A stretch of DNA of 64,000 nucleotides from NCBI RefSeq assembly GCF_009870125.1, contig NC_046683.1:22391001-22455000 (forward strand), in the 5' to 3' direction. The position numbers and the translations under genes were made by a program. Below, in pieces: positions 12,273 to 25,334 of the stretch; positions within the stretch are counted from its first letter, which is position 1, and every line of letters begins with the position of its first letter. This stretch comes from Drosophila pseudoobscura. Taxonomy: Eukaryota > Arthropoda > Insecta > Diptera > Drosophilidae. The notes beneath the pieces were generated by a model. It was given only the letters and a program-made list of their open reading frames with translations, was not told where the DNA came from and searched no databases.

Positions 12273-15200
12273 GTGGGTGTGGATGAAGGTGGGTGATTTG
12301 AATCATGTGTGTGTGTGTGTGTATTTTTGCTTTGAAGCTCGGATTCCTTTCCCTGGGGGTGTCGGTGTGTGGTGGCAAAAACGTGTCTCCAGTCGGTGCT
12401 CCGCTGGATTCCTTAGTGCCGGTGTTTCGCTGGCAGTTCTCGCACCAGGTTTTCCGGCCTGGCCAGTACCGGTCTGCTGCTGCGATGTCCGCCGCTCCTG
12501 CTGCAGTTGATGCCTCCTGCCACAGATGCCGTGGAGGGATTCTCGACTCCACGATCGCGAAATTTTTCTAATTTTTTTTCAGGGCACGTGCGGCCTCCTC
12601 TATTTTGTACCGGAAACTCCTCTTCTTTTCTTGCTCGTCCCGTTTCCTTCTCTCACACAACTCTGCCACATATAACCACTCCACCATTGCCACTCCACAT
12701 ATAACAAGTTTTATAATTTTTTCACTTGAATCGTATGGTTTCTTCAGACGTATGTTAGCCATCATGTAGCTAAATGCGTAGCAATGGCACAGTGGCGCTG
12801 CTTCGATACATTGAACAATTTTAAGCAACATTTGAATGCAGCATGCTTCAGCAACATGATGGAATAAGCAACATTAAATACCCTTGGGAAAAATGATAGT
12901 TTACAATTATTGTAGCGTTTGTCATACAGGCACCAACACCTCGATGTTTTAAAGCAACATATTTTGCAGTTTTACAGAGTCTAAGAATAGGTATCAGTCA
13001 AAAATATGTCAGTCTGAGAAAAACCACTTTAAAACCAAATTTGAACAAGATTTAAGAAAGATAAGATACGATTTTAGAACCGTTTGACAAGCAACATATT
13101 CTCAAAATATCAGGAACATGAAAGTAATATTACGTACCATTTTGAGCACACTTAAATATTTACGTTTCATAAATCATAAAGCCCTTGGAGATATTATAAA
13201 ATTGGAAAAATGTTTGTATCAAAATTTTATAAATGTTAGATATTCTTGACATAAATATGTAAAAACCAAAAAAAAAAAGTCATTACATATATGTACATAT
13301 GTATGTATATCTATTAGACTTATTTCTAAAATTTTCTTTTAACTATTTAAGTGTTTCAGCTTTTGAGACTTTCAAATTTAAATTGTCACAAACTAAAATA
13401 TAAAATCTGGCTGCTATGATACGTATGAACCATCATTTAATATATTTTAGTTGCAATTATAACAAAAATCCCTCCTTGAAGCGGCATTGTTGTATTGGCT
13501 TTGTTCGAGGGTATTTAAGGCTTCGATTTTTTTTAGCCGCTTTTCTTTATGTTTCTCTATTTTTGTAGCTTTTCTTTAGTTTGTGTGTTTATTGTTTCAC
13601 CGCCTGACAAGCGTAACATAGAGTTGCAAGCAAATTGCATCACAAGCGCGGCTCCAGTCTTTACCAATCCCCACTCATATTCGCATTCACACTGTCGCTG
13701 ACACTTAATGACGACGACTATCGACCAGGCTTGTCGGACTCCGACTTTGTCTTCGAATATGACTTCGACTAAGTCTCCGACTTGGCGTGCCCAGTCATTG
13801 GAACGTTGCTGGTGACTCGTGCTGGTCCAGAGGAGAGGTATCGACTGCAACTTGTCGGTGTATCTCCAAAACAAAACATTGCTCTCTTGCAAATCCGCCC
13901 ATTGATGTGGCAAGACTGAGGTCATCGTTCATCTATTGGCATTGCAACACACTGATTACCGACTACTGGCTGCAGCACACTCACGATTCTTCATCTCCTA
14001 ATGAATCGCTTACTTGCGTCTGACTGCAGGCTGGACCAAAAAGTTTTTCCATTTCCAGTTGATGGGACCTGCGACTCGATCAAGTATTTCATGTTCAAGT
14101 CACGTCTCAAATTTCGAGTACAGTTACGCACGGTATTCAGACTCAAATTAAACTATGAAAAATCAAATAGTTTATCAATCTCTCGTCTCTGTATACTCCT
14201 AATCTGTACATCGAAAGATCCGGAGCGAGCACCCTCTCACTTTGCGCTGTGATGATTTCTTTTATTTTTTTATTTGATTGGAATTTCCGTTATCTTTCGT
14301 CAGGATCACACCACCCAATACTCCTATATCAACTAACTATCAGCCTTATAATTAATCGTCGGTCATAATAAAATGTTGTTCGTGCTTTCTTCTGGTAAAG
14401 GCTCGAACAACATAACACAACATAATAATAACTTTATATATTCCCACGTTAAAGGTTTTTCCATTGATTCTAAGGGTTTTTTAAACCTAGTATGGATGGA
14501 TTAATGGACCATATCGCAGTTGACAGATTTTTTCGTGCCAGGGTATTGGGATAGATGGTGACCGGGATACAAGACTTTCCACTCGATAATACGAATATTA
14601 TGTGCGAATATTTGACGGATTGCGACATTTTTTGTGCCAGGTGCTGTTGCAGTTTCCTTTGCTTTTGGTGGAGGTTTGTGGTTATTGTTTGGGCCATGCA
14701 TTGAAGCAAGTTCTGCTAGTTGGCATACGTTGGACTGGTCAGCTAACTGATCAGGTCACTCCACTCGGCTTCAACTCAGCGTCACTACACGCCTCGGCGC
14801 TCGCACTGCCTTGGCTTTAGCGAAAATTGATCATAAAAAGCATTCGTTTGGTTTCATTTAGGCAACGAAGCTGGTCTCCGCCCCTGCCTCTGCCCCTGCC
14901 CCTGCTTCTGATGCAGTTGCATTTTCAGTTTGCAACTGTTGTATTTGCCGTTGTCGGGTTTTTGTGAGTGCATATTATGCCTTCTGCTTGTTTGCTTTAT
15001 TGCGCTTTTCCACACACACTCACACACCGTACACCCAAAAAAGAAAAACCATGCATATGTACCTCTACCTTCGGCTGTGCAAATCCGAGAGACTGCAACT
15101 CCACTTCCAGCTACAGCTGCAAGTCCAACCACAAATACGTTGCCGAGCTCGCGTTTGAGTCGCCAGCTTGTCCATTGGCTTCCAGGCACACAGCTCCCAA

Positions 15201-16786
15201 CGTTGGCGGCGCTTGATCAGTTGCGGTTTTTACTTTCATCGCTTCAGTCGTCGGAGTCTCGTTGCCTTCATCAGCGGTACGGGTCCAGTCTTGGACTTGT
15301 CCAAAATTCGTAAAAACAAAAATACCCAAGCAGAAACGTGCCTAGTGAATTCAGAAAACAATTTGGTTGGTTTTTCTTTTCATTACACTGGATTGGTTTG
15401 GCATGGGCTCTTGCTTGTCCATTCATTTGCCCTCCCATTAGCATGTGTCTTGGTGTGTGTGAATGGATTTCGTATTGGATTTACTTATTAGTACCCAGTA
15501 CTCATGTACAATGGATCTATCCTGATCCGATCCTCAATATCTCAGTGACGATGGAAACTAGAGAAATAAAAGGCTCTTCGTCATTGTGGTTGTAGTCACA
15601 TTTCTGTGATAGTCATGTTTACCATGTATAATTAACAATGACTACGCCCCTTTCGACAATTGCAAAATAATTAAATGTGAATCGCCCTATTAGTTTTTAG
15701 TAACAAATGGGAAACTATTATCTATCAATCTCACAGAAATTATCAAATTAAAGCATCAAACTATTTCAGCAAGTATATTGAAGAGTGCTACTTTGTGCAT
15801 ATTGTATAACCAACGAATTACCGGGTATCCTATAGTCGGGACTATTTATATTGCAGTCCGCATACTTTTTCTCGATTGCTTGTTTCTGGGTGTGTAAGAT
15901 GGCTCGAATAGTATCAATCGAATTGCTGCACTACACGTACCACCCAAACTCGTAAAGCAAACCGAGATGCGTTGGTTAGAAGGGTGCCTTTCACTTTCCG
16001 CCTGCTACTCGCTCGAACGTGCACCAGTCCCACACTGAAGCTAATGAGCGTTCCGTTCTTATAGTAGCGCTATAATAAATGCTCCTGCACATCGGTCTAT
16101 TAAAAGCAATTGCATAATATGGCGAAAACTGAGTAGGCCGAGTAGCAGATCATCATCGAATTGATACGTAGGCGCGGAGACGCGGAAGTTATATAAGCAA
16201 TGATACCAATAACCTCCCAATGAGTCGGCATTTTCCAGCTTAGCCACGAACACGACCACTTCTCTGAAGGCTGGATGGTGTTGGTCACAACACGTTTAAC
16301 AAGTTTTTTGTCTTTCAGGAAATTTTGCAATTTTCCATCTTGCCAAAGCAGGGGTCTCTGCCGTAAAAACAAATCAAATGAAAATCGATTCATAAGCAAG
16401 TGAAAATTGCGTGCCAAAGTCCAAGTCCATGCTTACGCACCAGGTCCCAGCCCAAGCCCCAGCCTCCAGACAGGGTCCTTCCAGTCATCAAACTCTTGTC
16501 ACGATGAAGTTTTCATTTCAGTTTGCCCAACCCATGAAGCTGAGGAGGCCGCCAGAGTGAATTGGAATCTGAGATAGCGACAATGACAGCTAGGCAGCGC
16601 AGAGACGATTGCCCCCACTTTGTCCCAAGGGAGCTTTATCAATATACCTAAGAGGAGGCAAAAAATGTATCGCAGAGATTAACAACAAATTCTAAAAGCT
16701 ATCACACAATCGCTGCAAGATACAAAGCAGAAACAAGGAGCAGTTGTCAGGAAAGGATAAGGGAAAAACGGAAGATAACGCTAAAA
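12273..16786. other. 4.5-kb gene-less stretch upstream of the acyltransferase gene
   Basis: Open frames here (13557-13925 -, 14930-15313 +, 16100-16417 -) give no domain and run against frames on the other strand. A CCCCTG-rich tandem tract lies near 14878-14910. The last few hundred bases may hold the promoter and 5' untranslated region of the acyltransferase gene, but no TATA or initiator element could be assigned. Confidence 0.35.
12306..12322. repeat. (TG)n microsatellite
   Basis: Uninterrupted TG dinucleotides just downstream of the truncated DINE copy 6. Confidence 0.8.
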
Positions 16787-19700
16787 ATGCAATCCCCAAG
16801 GATTGCTCTGGTTGCTGGTCTAGTGATCATTACCTGTCTGCTCCCAAGCACTAGCGAAGGTTTCACAGAGTCCAATGAGACTCTGAAAGCAGCGGCATCG
16901 GCAGGACATTTGTATTCCGGTAGGACAAACATAACCGTCTTGCATGAGGTGAACAGTGATGGGGAAATCCCAATCGATCCGCCTTTCACCCTGAACACCC
17001 ACGAGGTGTTGCCCCTGAAACCGCTGAAGAAAAAGCCCTACCTATCCCTTGAGAAGATTCTGCCCACCCTCGAATACGTAAAGTCGCATCCACTCAAGGA
17101 ATACGAGCTGCACCCGGTCACGTTCGATTTTAATCTGGGCGATCTCGAGGATCTGGAGCACGAGGTCATTAAGAAGGGTGATCTCACCATAAAGGAACAG
17201 CATGTTCTGGGCACGGAAACGGCCACTGGCACTGAACTCAGTTATAGTCCCGATCCTAGTCCAGACGAAATTGACACCGTCGATGTAGAAATTGCCGAGC
17301 TCCAGTCCACTGAGCCCACAACAGCCACATTGGCAGCAACCATGACGCCAGCTTCAACCTCAGACTCCTCGCCCACTCCCAGCACTCACATACTCAAGAT
17401 CCTCAGAAATAAGTCTCCACCCACCGCAAAGATTGGACGGGATCTGCTCAAGCAAAGTGATGATGAAACGCAGCTGAAGACTCTGGGGAGCACCATCAAC
17501 AGCATTACCCGGTATCTTGGGAGCAACGCTTCAGCCGTAGGAGTCAACAACAGCATGGCCGAAAGCATTTATAGGTCGCCCAATTACTTCCAGATCGTAG
17601 CCAATTTGTACGATCACTTCTACTGGCAGATCTCAGAGATCCGCACCAACGTGCGTACAAGCTGTGGTCTGGAGATGCAGGCCTACCTCACAGCCCTCCA
17701 CTCCAGCTACGAGTGGGCCCAGAAAGGTGAGCATCTACGATATCCGCTTACAGCTTTATATATGGAAGAGTTTTCGAACCCTAAAAGGTGCCTATACTCG
17801 ATCTAGAGCTGCCTGACATAAATGTGTGGCTTTAACAGATCCACAATTTTAACGAGCGGGAATTTTGTGAACCTATTGTTGTACCCGGTAATCAGTATTT
17901 CAAAATTTCGCACCGCCCCCTTTCGGCCCCACAAAAGACGAAAATCTGTGGCATCCAAAATTTTGAAGATACTAGAAAATAAATCCCTGAACTCTTTGAG
18001 TACTGGGTATAAAAAATGTCTCCCATTCGCTAGAACTCGAAAGAATATTCTTAAGATCGGAGAAAAATTACACGAATTTTATATTCGTTTCTACCTATTT
18101 TAGCCTACGACTCCTCGGGTCGCTATCGGGGTCAGCTGCTCTTTGGGAACGATAAGTGGCTGGGCCAGCTCTCCTTCTGTTATGAGCTGAATCGCCAGAG
18201 CACCAGTGCAGAACGCAAGCACATCGACCTGGAATTTTATGTGGCGGATGTGGCCCTGCATCTGCCCAGACTGAATCGATCGGTGAGTAAATGGAGCTCC
18301 CAGAGGGCCCAGAGATTTCAGAGTGTGATAGACTGAATTTTCATCCATTAGATGCTACTGAGTCTGGGCGAGTGCCTGCCCAAGTCGTGCACGGCCCACG
18401 ATGTGCAGTCCATACTATCGTTGGATCCCTATGCCCGCATGCTAATCGTTCTGGGGTCCCACAACTCCTCGCTGCAGCAGCCTCCACTCCAAGTGCTGCA
18501 CGTTCGCACTGTGCCAGGGGTGTACAGCCACTGGCGACAACTCAAGTTTCAGGTCTTCATGTATGTAATTTGTGAATCCCTTTCTTCATCCACATATGAT
18601 AGAGCTAATTAGATTCGGTTCGGGGTCTCTTGCAGTAGCTTTATGTTCACCCTACTGCTCGTCGTAATTGTGGCTTCATACTACCAAATGCGGATCGATG
18701 AGCGTCGCTTAGTGGCTGCGCCCATAGCCGCCATCAGTGGCAAGTGCGACGGATCCCCAGGCAAGAGTGGAAACGACTATGCAGTCGCCTTCTATGGCAA
18801 GCCCTTCGAACTCTTCCAGATGCGTCCGCTGGGTGGCAATGCCACTGCTAATGTCAATGGAAATGCCATTGACAACCTCGATATGGATGTCAATGGGAAT
18901 AGGCAGCGCTCGGGAAATTCCAGTGATGTCGCAGATGGCTTGACTGCAGGCGCTGATGAAACTGGAAGCAACCATATGCAGGCCACCTCAACCTCTGCCT
19001 CCGTGTCAAGGAAGTCGGAGATGACAGACTACCAAGTGGAGACAGGAAGTTGTGCTGGGGCGGCTGGCACATACGAGGCGGAGCAGCCCATTGGTGAGTT
19101 TGTCCCCTGTCCCAGAGTCTCCTCTCTGAACAGCGTTCCATCCTCCACAGCTTTCCACCAGCAGGTCCTTCTATGCTTTGCACTACAGACAAATGCCAAA
19201 GCCATACTGAACATTGACAAAACAAAAGAGGTGAGTTAGAGATTTCGATTACGCTCTCTGCTAATCTTCTACTCTCCCAATGGATCTCCTTACAGACTCA
19301 CACCTCCTGCCTGCACGGACTGCGCGTCTTCTCCGTGCTGTGGACCATGATGGTGCACACCTATCTGCAGATGTTTGCCATAGGCGAGAATAAGGTAAAA
19401 ACTCATGTCCGGAAGAAGAGATCATTGTGACCTGTTTGATTCCAGTTTGAACGCGTGATCACGGAACGCTCGGTGTGGTATCAGGTGATTGGGAACGCCA
19501 CATTCTCGGTGGACTCGTTCTTCTTCATCAGTGGTCTACTGGTCACACTTCTCTACCTCAAGCAGGAGCGCAAGCATCCCTCGGAGCCGTGCCACTTTGT
19601 GCGACGCAGCTGCATGGAAAGCCTGATGATGCTACTCTACCGCTATCTACGCCTCACGCCCATATATCTCTTCGTGGTAATTTTTAATGACTTTGCGGTC

Positions 19701-20733
19701 AGGTGAGGATGGGCTTATTAAAATTGTTTACCAACGAGTTTTAAGAGCTCCTCCGCTATTGCAGACAAGGCCTGGACTCGTCCGTGTTCCAGCCGGCCAA
19801 GATCGAACATAACACCTGCCGCATCTACTGGTGGCGCAACATCCTATACATCAACAACTTCTTTCCACAGCGCGAAATGTGCATGATGTGGAGCTGGTAC
19901 ATGGCCAACGAGATGCAGTTCTATGTGATGGCTGCCCTTCTTCTGGCTTTTTCCAGAAAGTGAGTTCGCCATCATTCTCTACTCTAGGATTAGCTAAATA
20001 TCGTTTATGCTCCGCAGATACTTCAAGGCAGTGGCTTTGACGTTGATCGTTTTCCTGTTTAGCTCCTGGAGCATCTCGGGCATTGTGTCCTTGCAGCATC
20101 AGTACACTCACAAAGTAGCGCTTCCTTTCGAGTCCTTTGACTTTCTATACGATAAGCCCTGGCAACGTGTGGGATCCTATATTGTGGGTAAGTAACTACA
20201 CCATGGTATCTCCTCGATGTGTTCCTTCTCTGTATGGCAGTCTTTCAGGCATGTTCACGGGCTACGCATTGTATAAGGTGAAGACGCCACCACAGGTATC
20301 CAGGCGCCTCAACGGAGCCCTTTGGGCGGCCAGCGTGGCCACGCTTCTAATTGTCATATTCGGCGTCTGGAAGGGACAGCTGAGTACCTGGAGCACCGCC
20401 TTCTATGTGGGTGTCGGTCACACGGCCTTCAGCTGCGGACTGGTCTGGATCGTACTCTCCAGCTGCTGGGGCCTGGCGCCCACCGTGAATGCGATCCTGT
20501 CCTACCGTGTGCTGTGGCCCCTATCGCGCCTCACATACTGCGCCTACCTAATCCATCCGATCATAATGTTCATCTGCTCTTCACACATGAGCGGCACTGT
20601 TCACCTGAGCAACTTGCTTATCCTCACTCTCTTCCTGGGTAATGCCGTCGTCTCCTTTGGCTCTGCCTTTGTCATTTCGGCCTTGTTCGAGGCGCCCGTC
20701 ATTCGCATCCTCAAGATATGCTTCAAGAAGTGA
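16787..20733 (+). CDS. NRF-6-type (nose resistant to fluoxetine) acyltransferase-3 family membrane protein
   Basis: Exons by GT-AG and frame: 16787-17726, 18104-18282, 18352-18560, 18636-19093, 19151-19230, 19296-19394, 19446-19702, 19765-19959, 20018-20187, 20249-20733; 1023 aa. The start ATG opens a signal peptide (residues 1-25, hydrophobic IALVAGLVIITCLL). A long Ser/Thr-rich lumenal region follows, then the cysteine-bearing NRF domain (exons 2-3, with LGECLPKSCTAHDV). One membrane segment begins exon 4. The acyltransferase-3 region starts at SCLHGLRVFSVLW and runs to the end with about ten membrane segments, including VDSFFFISGLLVTLLYL and YRYLRLTPIYLF. Family members in worms and flies are linked to lipid or yolk transport and drug response; the substrate is unknown. 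Intron 1 holds a DINE fragment. Intron 19094-19150 is 57 nt and stop-free, so its retention would give 1042 aa. The exact fly orthologue was not identified. Confidence 0.88.
17880..18013 (-). mobile_element. DINE-like fragment in intron 1 of the acyltransferase gene
   Basis: The family's reversed central block is visible: 'atttcaaaatttcgcaccgc', then 'cccacaaaagacgaaaatct' and 'gtggcatcc', ending near 'tactgggtataaaaaa'. It lies between the donor at 17727 and the acceptor before 18104, so it enlarges that intron to 377 nt. Confidence 0.6.
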
Positions 20734-21290
20734 TCGGTTATTGCTGATAAATGATCAATGCGATCTGTAATCCGAGATTGTTGATGATGATTTTCTAACC
20801 AAGGGAAGCTCGTTTCGTTAATTGTTAATGGAGCTTACCCCGATTCCAGTCTAGTTGGTTGTTCTATCCTTTTTGTTTTTTTTTTTTGTGTATTCTCAAA
20901 CGTGTGCACACCGATGTCAGCTAATTTGTATACTATATCAAATAATATATACGTATATACGTATATATTCATATATAAATATGAAAATTGTTTAATCTAT
21001 TCAGTTGAGCGGCACTGTATATATATATATATATGTAAATATTATACGTACGTAAGATAGTTTTAAGATGGTTTTGTGAGCGCCAGTTAATTGCTAAAAA
21101 ATATATTAAAATCTATAGTTTTTTTATGAATCGTACTTTGGAACATAATTTTGATCATCATATCGGTAGTTTTATGTTATTCAGACACGCTCCCATCAAC
21201 AAGTCCATTACTCAGACTAGATACATTTTTCCCCGCCAAAGCAAGGATTTTTGTATATGGATCGCGAAGAAATCATCCCAGTTTCACCCC
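20734..21290. other. 3' flank of the acyltransferase gene
   Basis: AT-rich, with (TA)n tracts at about 20937-20985 and 21017-21035. An ATTAAA hexamer at 21105-21110 is a weak candidate polyadenylation signal. No gene is seen. Confidence 0.4.
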
Positions 21291-22102
21291 AGCAAATCCC
21301 CTAGCAATCTGGTAGATATAGAAATTTTTTCGATTCTGCGTTTTTTGGTCCTTTGTGAGGGCGAAAGCGGGTGGGGCGAAATTTGGAAATAAACTTGTAA
21401 TAGTGAGATCTAACAGGAGTTTGGCCATATCGAGCAGATTTCCGAATCTAGATAACATCGGATTATTATTATAGCCAAAAGTACCAAATAAATTTTCGGT
21501 CACTACGTAGCGCACGACAACACGTTCAGACTGATTTTAGGCTCAATGTTATGCGCCGTCTGGTGGAAGACAGCCATCGGAGACCATGCCTATGCATCGG
21601 GTATAAATGTAGAGTTGTAAACGTGTCGGAACGGGTCGTCGGCGAAGCGTAGCCACTGCAAATTCATTTGTTCCTTTTGCCTATAAAAATGTTCCGATCT
21701 GATCCAGATTCAATAAACTGGGAGATATGGTCATTCTTTATGATTGCGCGTTTTTGGTTTTCTCGTATCTTTGAAATTTTTGATGCCACAGCTTTTCGTC
21801 TTTTGTGGGGGAGGAAAGGGGCGGGACGAAGTTTTTAAATACACTTGTAACAGTGACATATCACAGAAGTCTGGATACAAAATGTCGTTGCTCTAGCTTT
21901 TATAGTCTCTCAGCACTAGACGTTCATCGAGACGAACAGACGGACAGACAGACATGGCTCAATCGACTCGGCTATTGATGCTGACCAAGAATATTTATGT
22001 ATACTTTATTGGGTCGGAAACGCTTCCTGCTGGACGTTACACACATCCATTTTCACCACAAATCTAATATACCCCTATACTCATTTTTAGTATCGGGTAT
22101 AC
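21291..22102. mobile_element. Composite of three DINE-like fragments in mixed orientation
   Basis: About 21291-21425 is a plus-strand centre fragment ('caatctggtagatata', 'gtggggcgaaattt'). About 21426-21625 is a reversed head ('ggattattattatagccaaa' to 'gggtataaatgtagagttg'). About 21626-22102 is a plus-strand tail half ending TTTTTAGTATCGGGTATAC. The mosaic implies nested insertion or inversion. Confidence 0.65.
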
Positions 22103-22400
22103 ACATTTTTGTCCAACACCTACCAACACCAACAGATTACTGAGCTTGTGCTTTCCAGCTGCACTTTTTAATAAACAATCCAAAAACTGATTTTTTTTTT
22201 AGATACATTTTTAATCTTCCCCGAACTGCAACCGTAAATTTGTATGTATAGTTAACTTTCCTGAATAATTTATGCACATCTTTCAATCACATTCGAATCA
22301 AATTTTCATCCGTAGTGTTATTGCTATGCCAATGCTATTCCGAATGCAGGCCGTACGATAACGCAGGATGTATGTATGTACATATACCACTCAGCGTCTC

Positions 22401-22845
22401 TCATGGGTTCTCTGATAAACAGGAATGTCCAACCCGTTCCGGATAGAGTAAATGGATTAGGAAATCTGGAGTGACTTCAAAGTTGTCTAGGTCGTAGCCG
22501 GCGTCAGCAATCAGTTTCTCCTCCTCATCCGGCACAAAATACAAATCGCCGATATGAACAGATCGTATATCGTGGGCGGGATAAAGGAACTTCATTGCAT
22601 CCCTGCGAAATAGTTGAACTGCATCCATAGCCATTTTTCTGCTGACCAACAAGATGTAGGGTCTGCGCTGTTGTGTCCAAGTGAAGCACTAGACGGCCAA
22701 AGATAAAGTTGCTGAAACGCTGGCGCTGCCACTCGTTGTACATATGGATTCCTCGTCGCACAATTCAAATGGCGGCCTGTTCCAGACCAGCAGCGTCTCC
22801 CCATTGGAAGTCGACTTTGGGAATCGGGAGTTCGGGACCTAAAAG
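22401..22845 (-). pseudogene. Eroded unrecognised protein-coding remnant
   Basis: Read on the minus strand, a coding-like frame runs from about 22845, with VDFQWGDAAGLEQAA and, after an in-frame TGA at 22765-22767, HMYNEWQRQRFSNFIFGRL. At an A-run near 22634-22638 the frame shifts. It continues as MAMDAVQLFRRDAMKFLYPA and further acidic and hydrophobic sequence through LDNFEVTPDFLIHLLYPER before ending near 22401. The residue composition is strongly protein-like in one continuous sense, so a single stop and a single shift in a once-coding exon is the simplest reading. I do not recognise the family. A sequencing error could explain one break but hardly both. Confidence 0.5.
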
Positions 22846-22917
22846 CTTGGAACTTTAGGTTTTGGGTTCGTTCGGGGACTGTTTTGGCTATATAAAACTA
22901 AAAAAATTTTCGTTGCG

Positions 22918-23065
22918 TAACCACACAGTATATAGATGTGCCAGTTCATACAACGAAAGCGTCACACACTGGCTAGCGCGTTCAGTACCCCAGAGTGACG
23001 TCATCATGAGAGAGAGAGAGAGCGCAGAGAGAACATCTTTGCATGTGTTAGTACACACGCAATAT
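22918..23065. repeat. Direct repeat unit A with CRE-type palindrome
   Basis: About 150 bp (from 'ccacacagtatatagatgtg' to 'gtacacacgcaatat') recur at 23232-23377 with few differences. Each unit holds the palindrome TGACGTCA (here 22996-23003), followed by a GA dinucleotide run and 'gcgcagagagaacatct'. No frame is shared. The source element is unknown. Confidence 0.75.
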
Positions 23066-23231
23066 GTTTCGACAAAAATATGTGATTGTATGCTTTTTCA
23101 GATTTTTTGAACTCTCTCAGGTCTGGTGGTCGCCCGTGGGCGTTAATACCAGGTATAGCCAGGTGGAAGTAAAGTCGATTTTTTGTTTAACTTAACTAGA
23201 AGTGGGCTGAGGTTTTCCTACCTTTTACCAC

Positions 23232-23377
23232 TAACCATACAGTATATAGATGTGCCAGTTCATACAACGAAAGCGTCACACACTGGCTAGCGCGTTCAAT
23301 ACCCCAGAGTGACGTCATCATGAGAGAGAGAGAGCGCAGAGAGAACATCTGTGCATGCGTTAGTACACACGCAATAT
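23232..23377. repeat. Direct repeat unit B with CRE-type palindrome
   Basis: Second copy of the unit at 22918-23065, 314 bp downstream. TGACGTCA is at 23310-23317. The GA run is two bases shorter than in unit A, a typical slippage difference. Confidence 0.75.
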
Positions 23378-24104
23378 TGCGCGCTAGAACTGAAATTTGA
23401 GTTTGGTTCTTGTTTTGGGTCTTTTGATGAACTGACCTACCGCCACAAAATAAATGATGAATGGGCAGGGGGTGCGGGTATGGTACACTAGGGCGCGGGA
23501 AATAAAATTAAAGCTGTTATTTGTTGGATTTATACTACAAAATATAAAATATTACAATTGTTCGGAGCAGAGCCCAGCCGATTAGTTGCTTGCCAAATAG
23601 CACCTAATTCTTGGCCCTCAGCTGCTTATTTTGTTTGTTACTTATGTATGTCTATGTCACTCATTTGTTTGTTAAAGCTTTGCGCGTGCTTGCCCTGCTA
23701 AACGCTCTCTGCCAGCTCGCTCTTCGCTAGCTCCGCCTTGCGTCTGCCTACCGACGTCAGCCGAGCGAAGCTGCGCTTAGCGATCGGAGCGGCAATGTAA
23801 AGAGCAGGCAAGCCACACTTGCAATTTGGATGTCACGCATTAAAGAACATATCCTAATTTTATTTCTGCGCCGAGTTTTATTTAATTCGAAATAATTAGT
23901 CGGCCGATTGGGGATAAAAAACATTATCTCCACAACAATAATATAATTACACATTTATATCCTTATCGTAAGCAGGTTGATTATAAATTATAAAAATTAT
24001 GTAAACGCCGTCGGTTCTAGACTTTTTTGTTTATTAAAATTTGTAATTTAAAACTAAAGTAATGATGCATTTAAATATTCGATATAAGAAAATACTACTA
24101 CTAA
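23378..24104. other. Spacer with a loose inverted repeat
   Basis: GCTTGCCCTGCT near 23689 and AGCAGGCAAGC near 23804 are near-perfect reverse complements about 105 bp apart, in a GC-rich island. Nothing coding is seen. Confidence 0.35.
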
Positions 24105-24709
24105 ACGAGGGGGAACGTTGTCAGTTGCTGCGGACACCGCAACTCTACAGTTATACCCGATACCAAGTCGGTATGGCTCTCCTCCGGCAGACGCCGCTAA
24201 TATTAAACGACACGACAAAGAGTGGGTGCGAGAGAGACAGAAAATCAGTCTAAGCGTGACGTCGGACGATGCGTAGCCACTGAAAATTGTTTTTTTTCTT
24301 TTCGGCTATAAAAATTATCCGATCTGATCCAAATTCAGCAACTGGATAGATATGGTCATTCTCTATGATTCTGCGTTTTTAGTTTTTCTCGTTTTCTCGA
24401 ATCTGCAATATTGTGGATGCAACAGATTTTCGTCCTTTGTGGGGGCGGAAGTGGGCGGGGCAAGCAGTGACATATCACTGAAGTCTGGATCTAAAACATC
24501 GTTGCTCTAGCTCTTATAGTCTTTGAGCATTAGGCGCTGAAGGAGACGGACAGACAGACAGGGCTCAATCGACTCGGCTATTGATGCTGATCAAGAATAT
24601 ATATACATACTTTATGGGGTCGGAAACGATTCCTTCTGGACGTTACACACATCCACTTTACCACAAATCTAATACACCCCAATACTCATTTTGAGTATCG
24701 GGTATAAAA
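24105..24709 (+). mobile_element. DINE-like element, short form, copy 8
   Basis: Complete: CGAGGGGGAACGTTGTCAG, hairpin, 'gcgagagagacag', GACAGACAGACAG run, 'cgattccttctggacgttac' tail and GAGTATCGGGTATAAAA end. The middle long-form segment is absent. Confidence 0.85.
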
Positions 24710-25316
24710 ATATATGCATACATATGTATCTATGAAATTAGTTTACATATATTTCAAATCACTTGTCAATCGCGCTTTCCGACGGGAATGTGCAAATCAA
24801 AAATGTAGATGGGTGTCGTACCTTGAATACTCTCATGGAGAATACCTATACATTTTCTAAGTCAATTATGAAATATCTTACGTACAAACGCGTGTACCGT
24901 TTATTACATTCGTATATAGCCTGAGGGTATTCAAAAATACAGTTGTCTTGATGTTAGGTGACAAGCTTTGGTACGGTGCCTTGTTTGCCGAAATAATACT
25001 AGAGCCGTAACGAAATTATTTCGGGACCCAAATCCGAAGGGCTATCATGCAAAATGTTTATAGCGATATTTTCCTTTTATGCAGTTCATTTCGACTTGCG
25101 TTTATTATTTGTTTATTTAATGGCTGCAAATCAGCATATAAAATCAATCAAATACATACATATGTTTACATATTACCACCAATTTCTGGTCTCTTCATTT
25201 TGTATTGTGTCTGTTGTATTTTTGTATTTTTTTAGTCTTTAACGATTTAAAATTCGAATTACGATTTGAAATATGTCTAGGCGTGAACTATTTATTTTAT
25301 TGCCATTCATTGGTTA
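24710..25316. other. AT-rich spacer, nothing recognised
   Basis: Overlapping frames at 25047-25242 are hydrophobic, low in information and unsupported. No repeat match was found. Confidence 0.35.
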
Positions 25317-25334
25317 CATTTGAATACCATCGGC

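Noticed and set aside
13557..13925. 122-codon minus-strand frame
   Set aside because: No domain, no splice context and an overlapping frame on the other strand.
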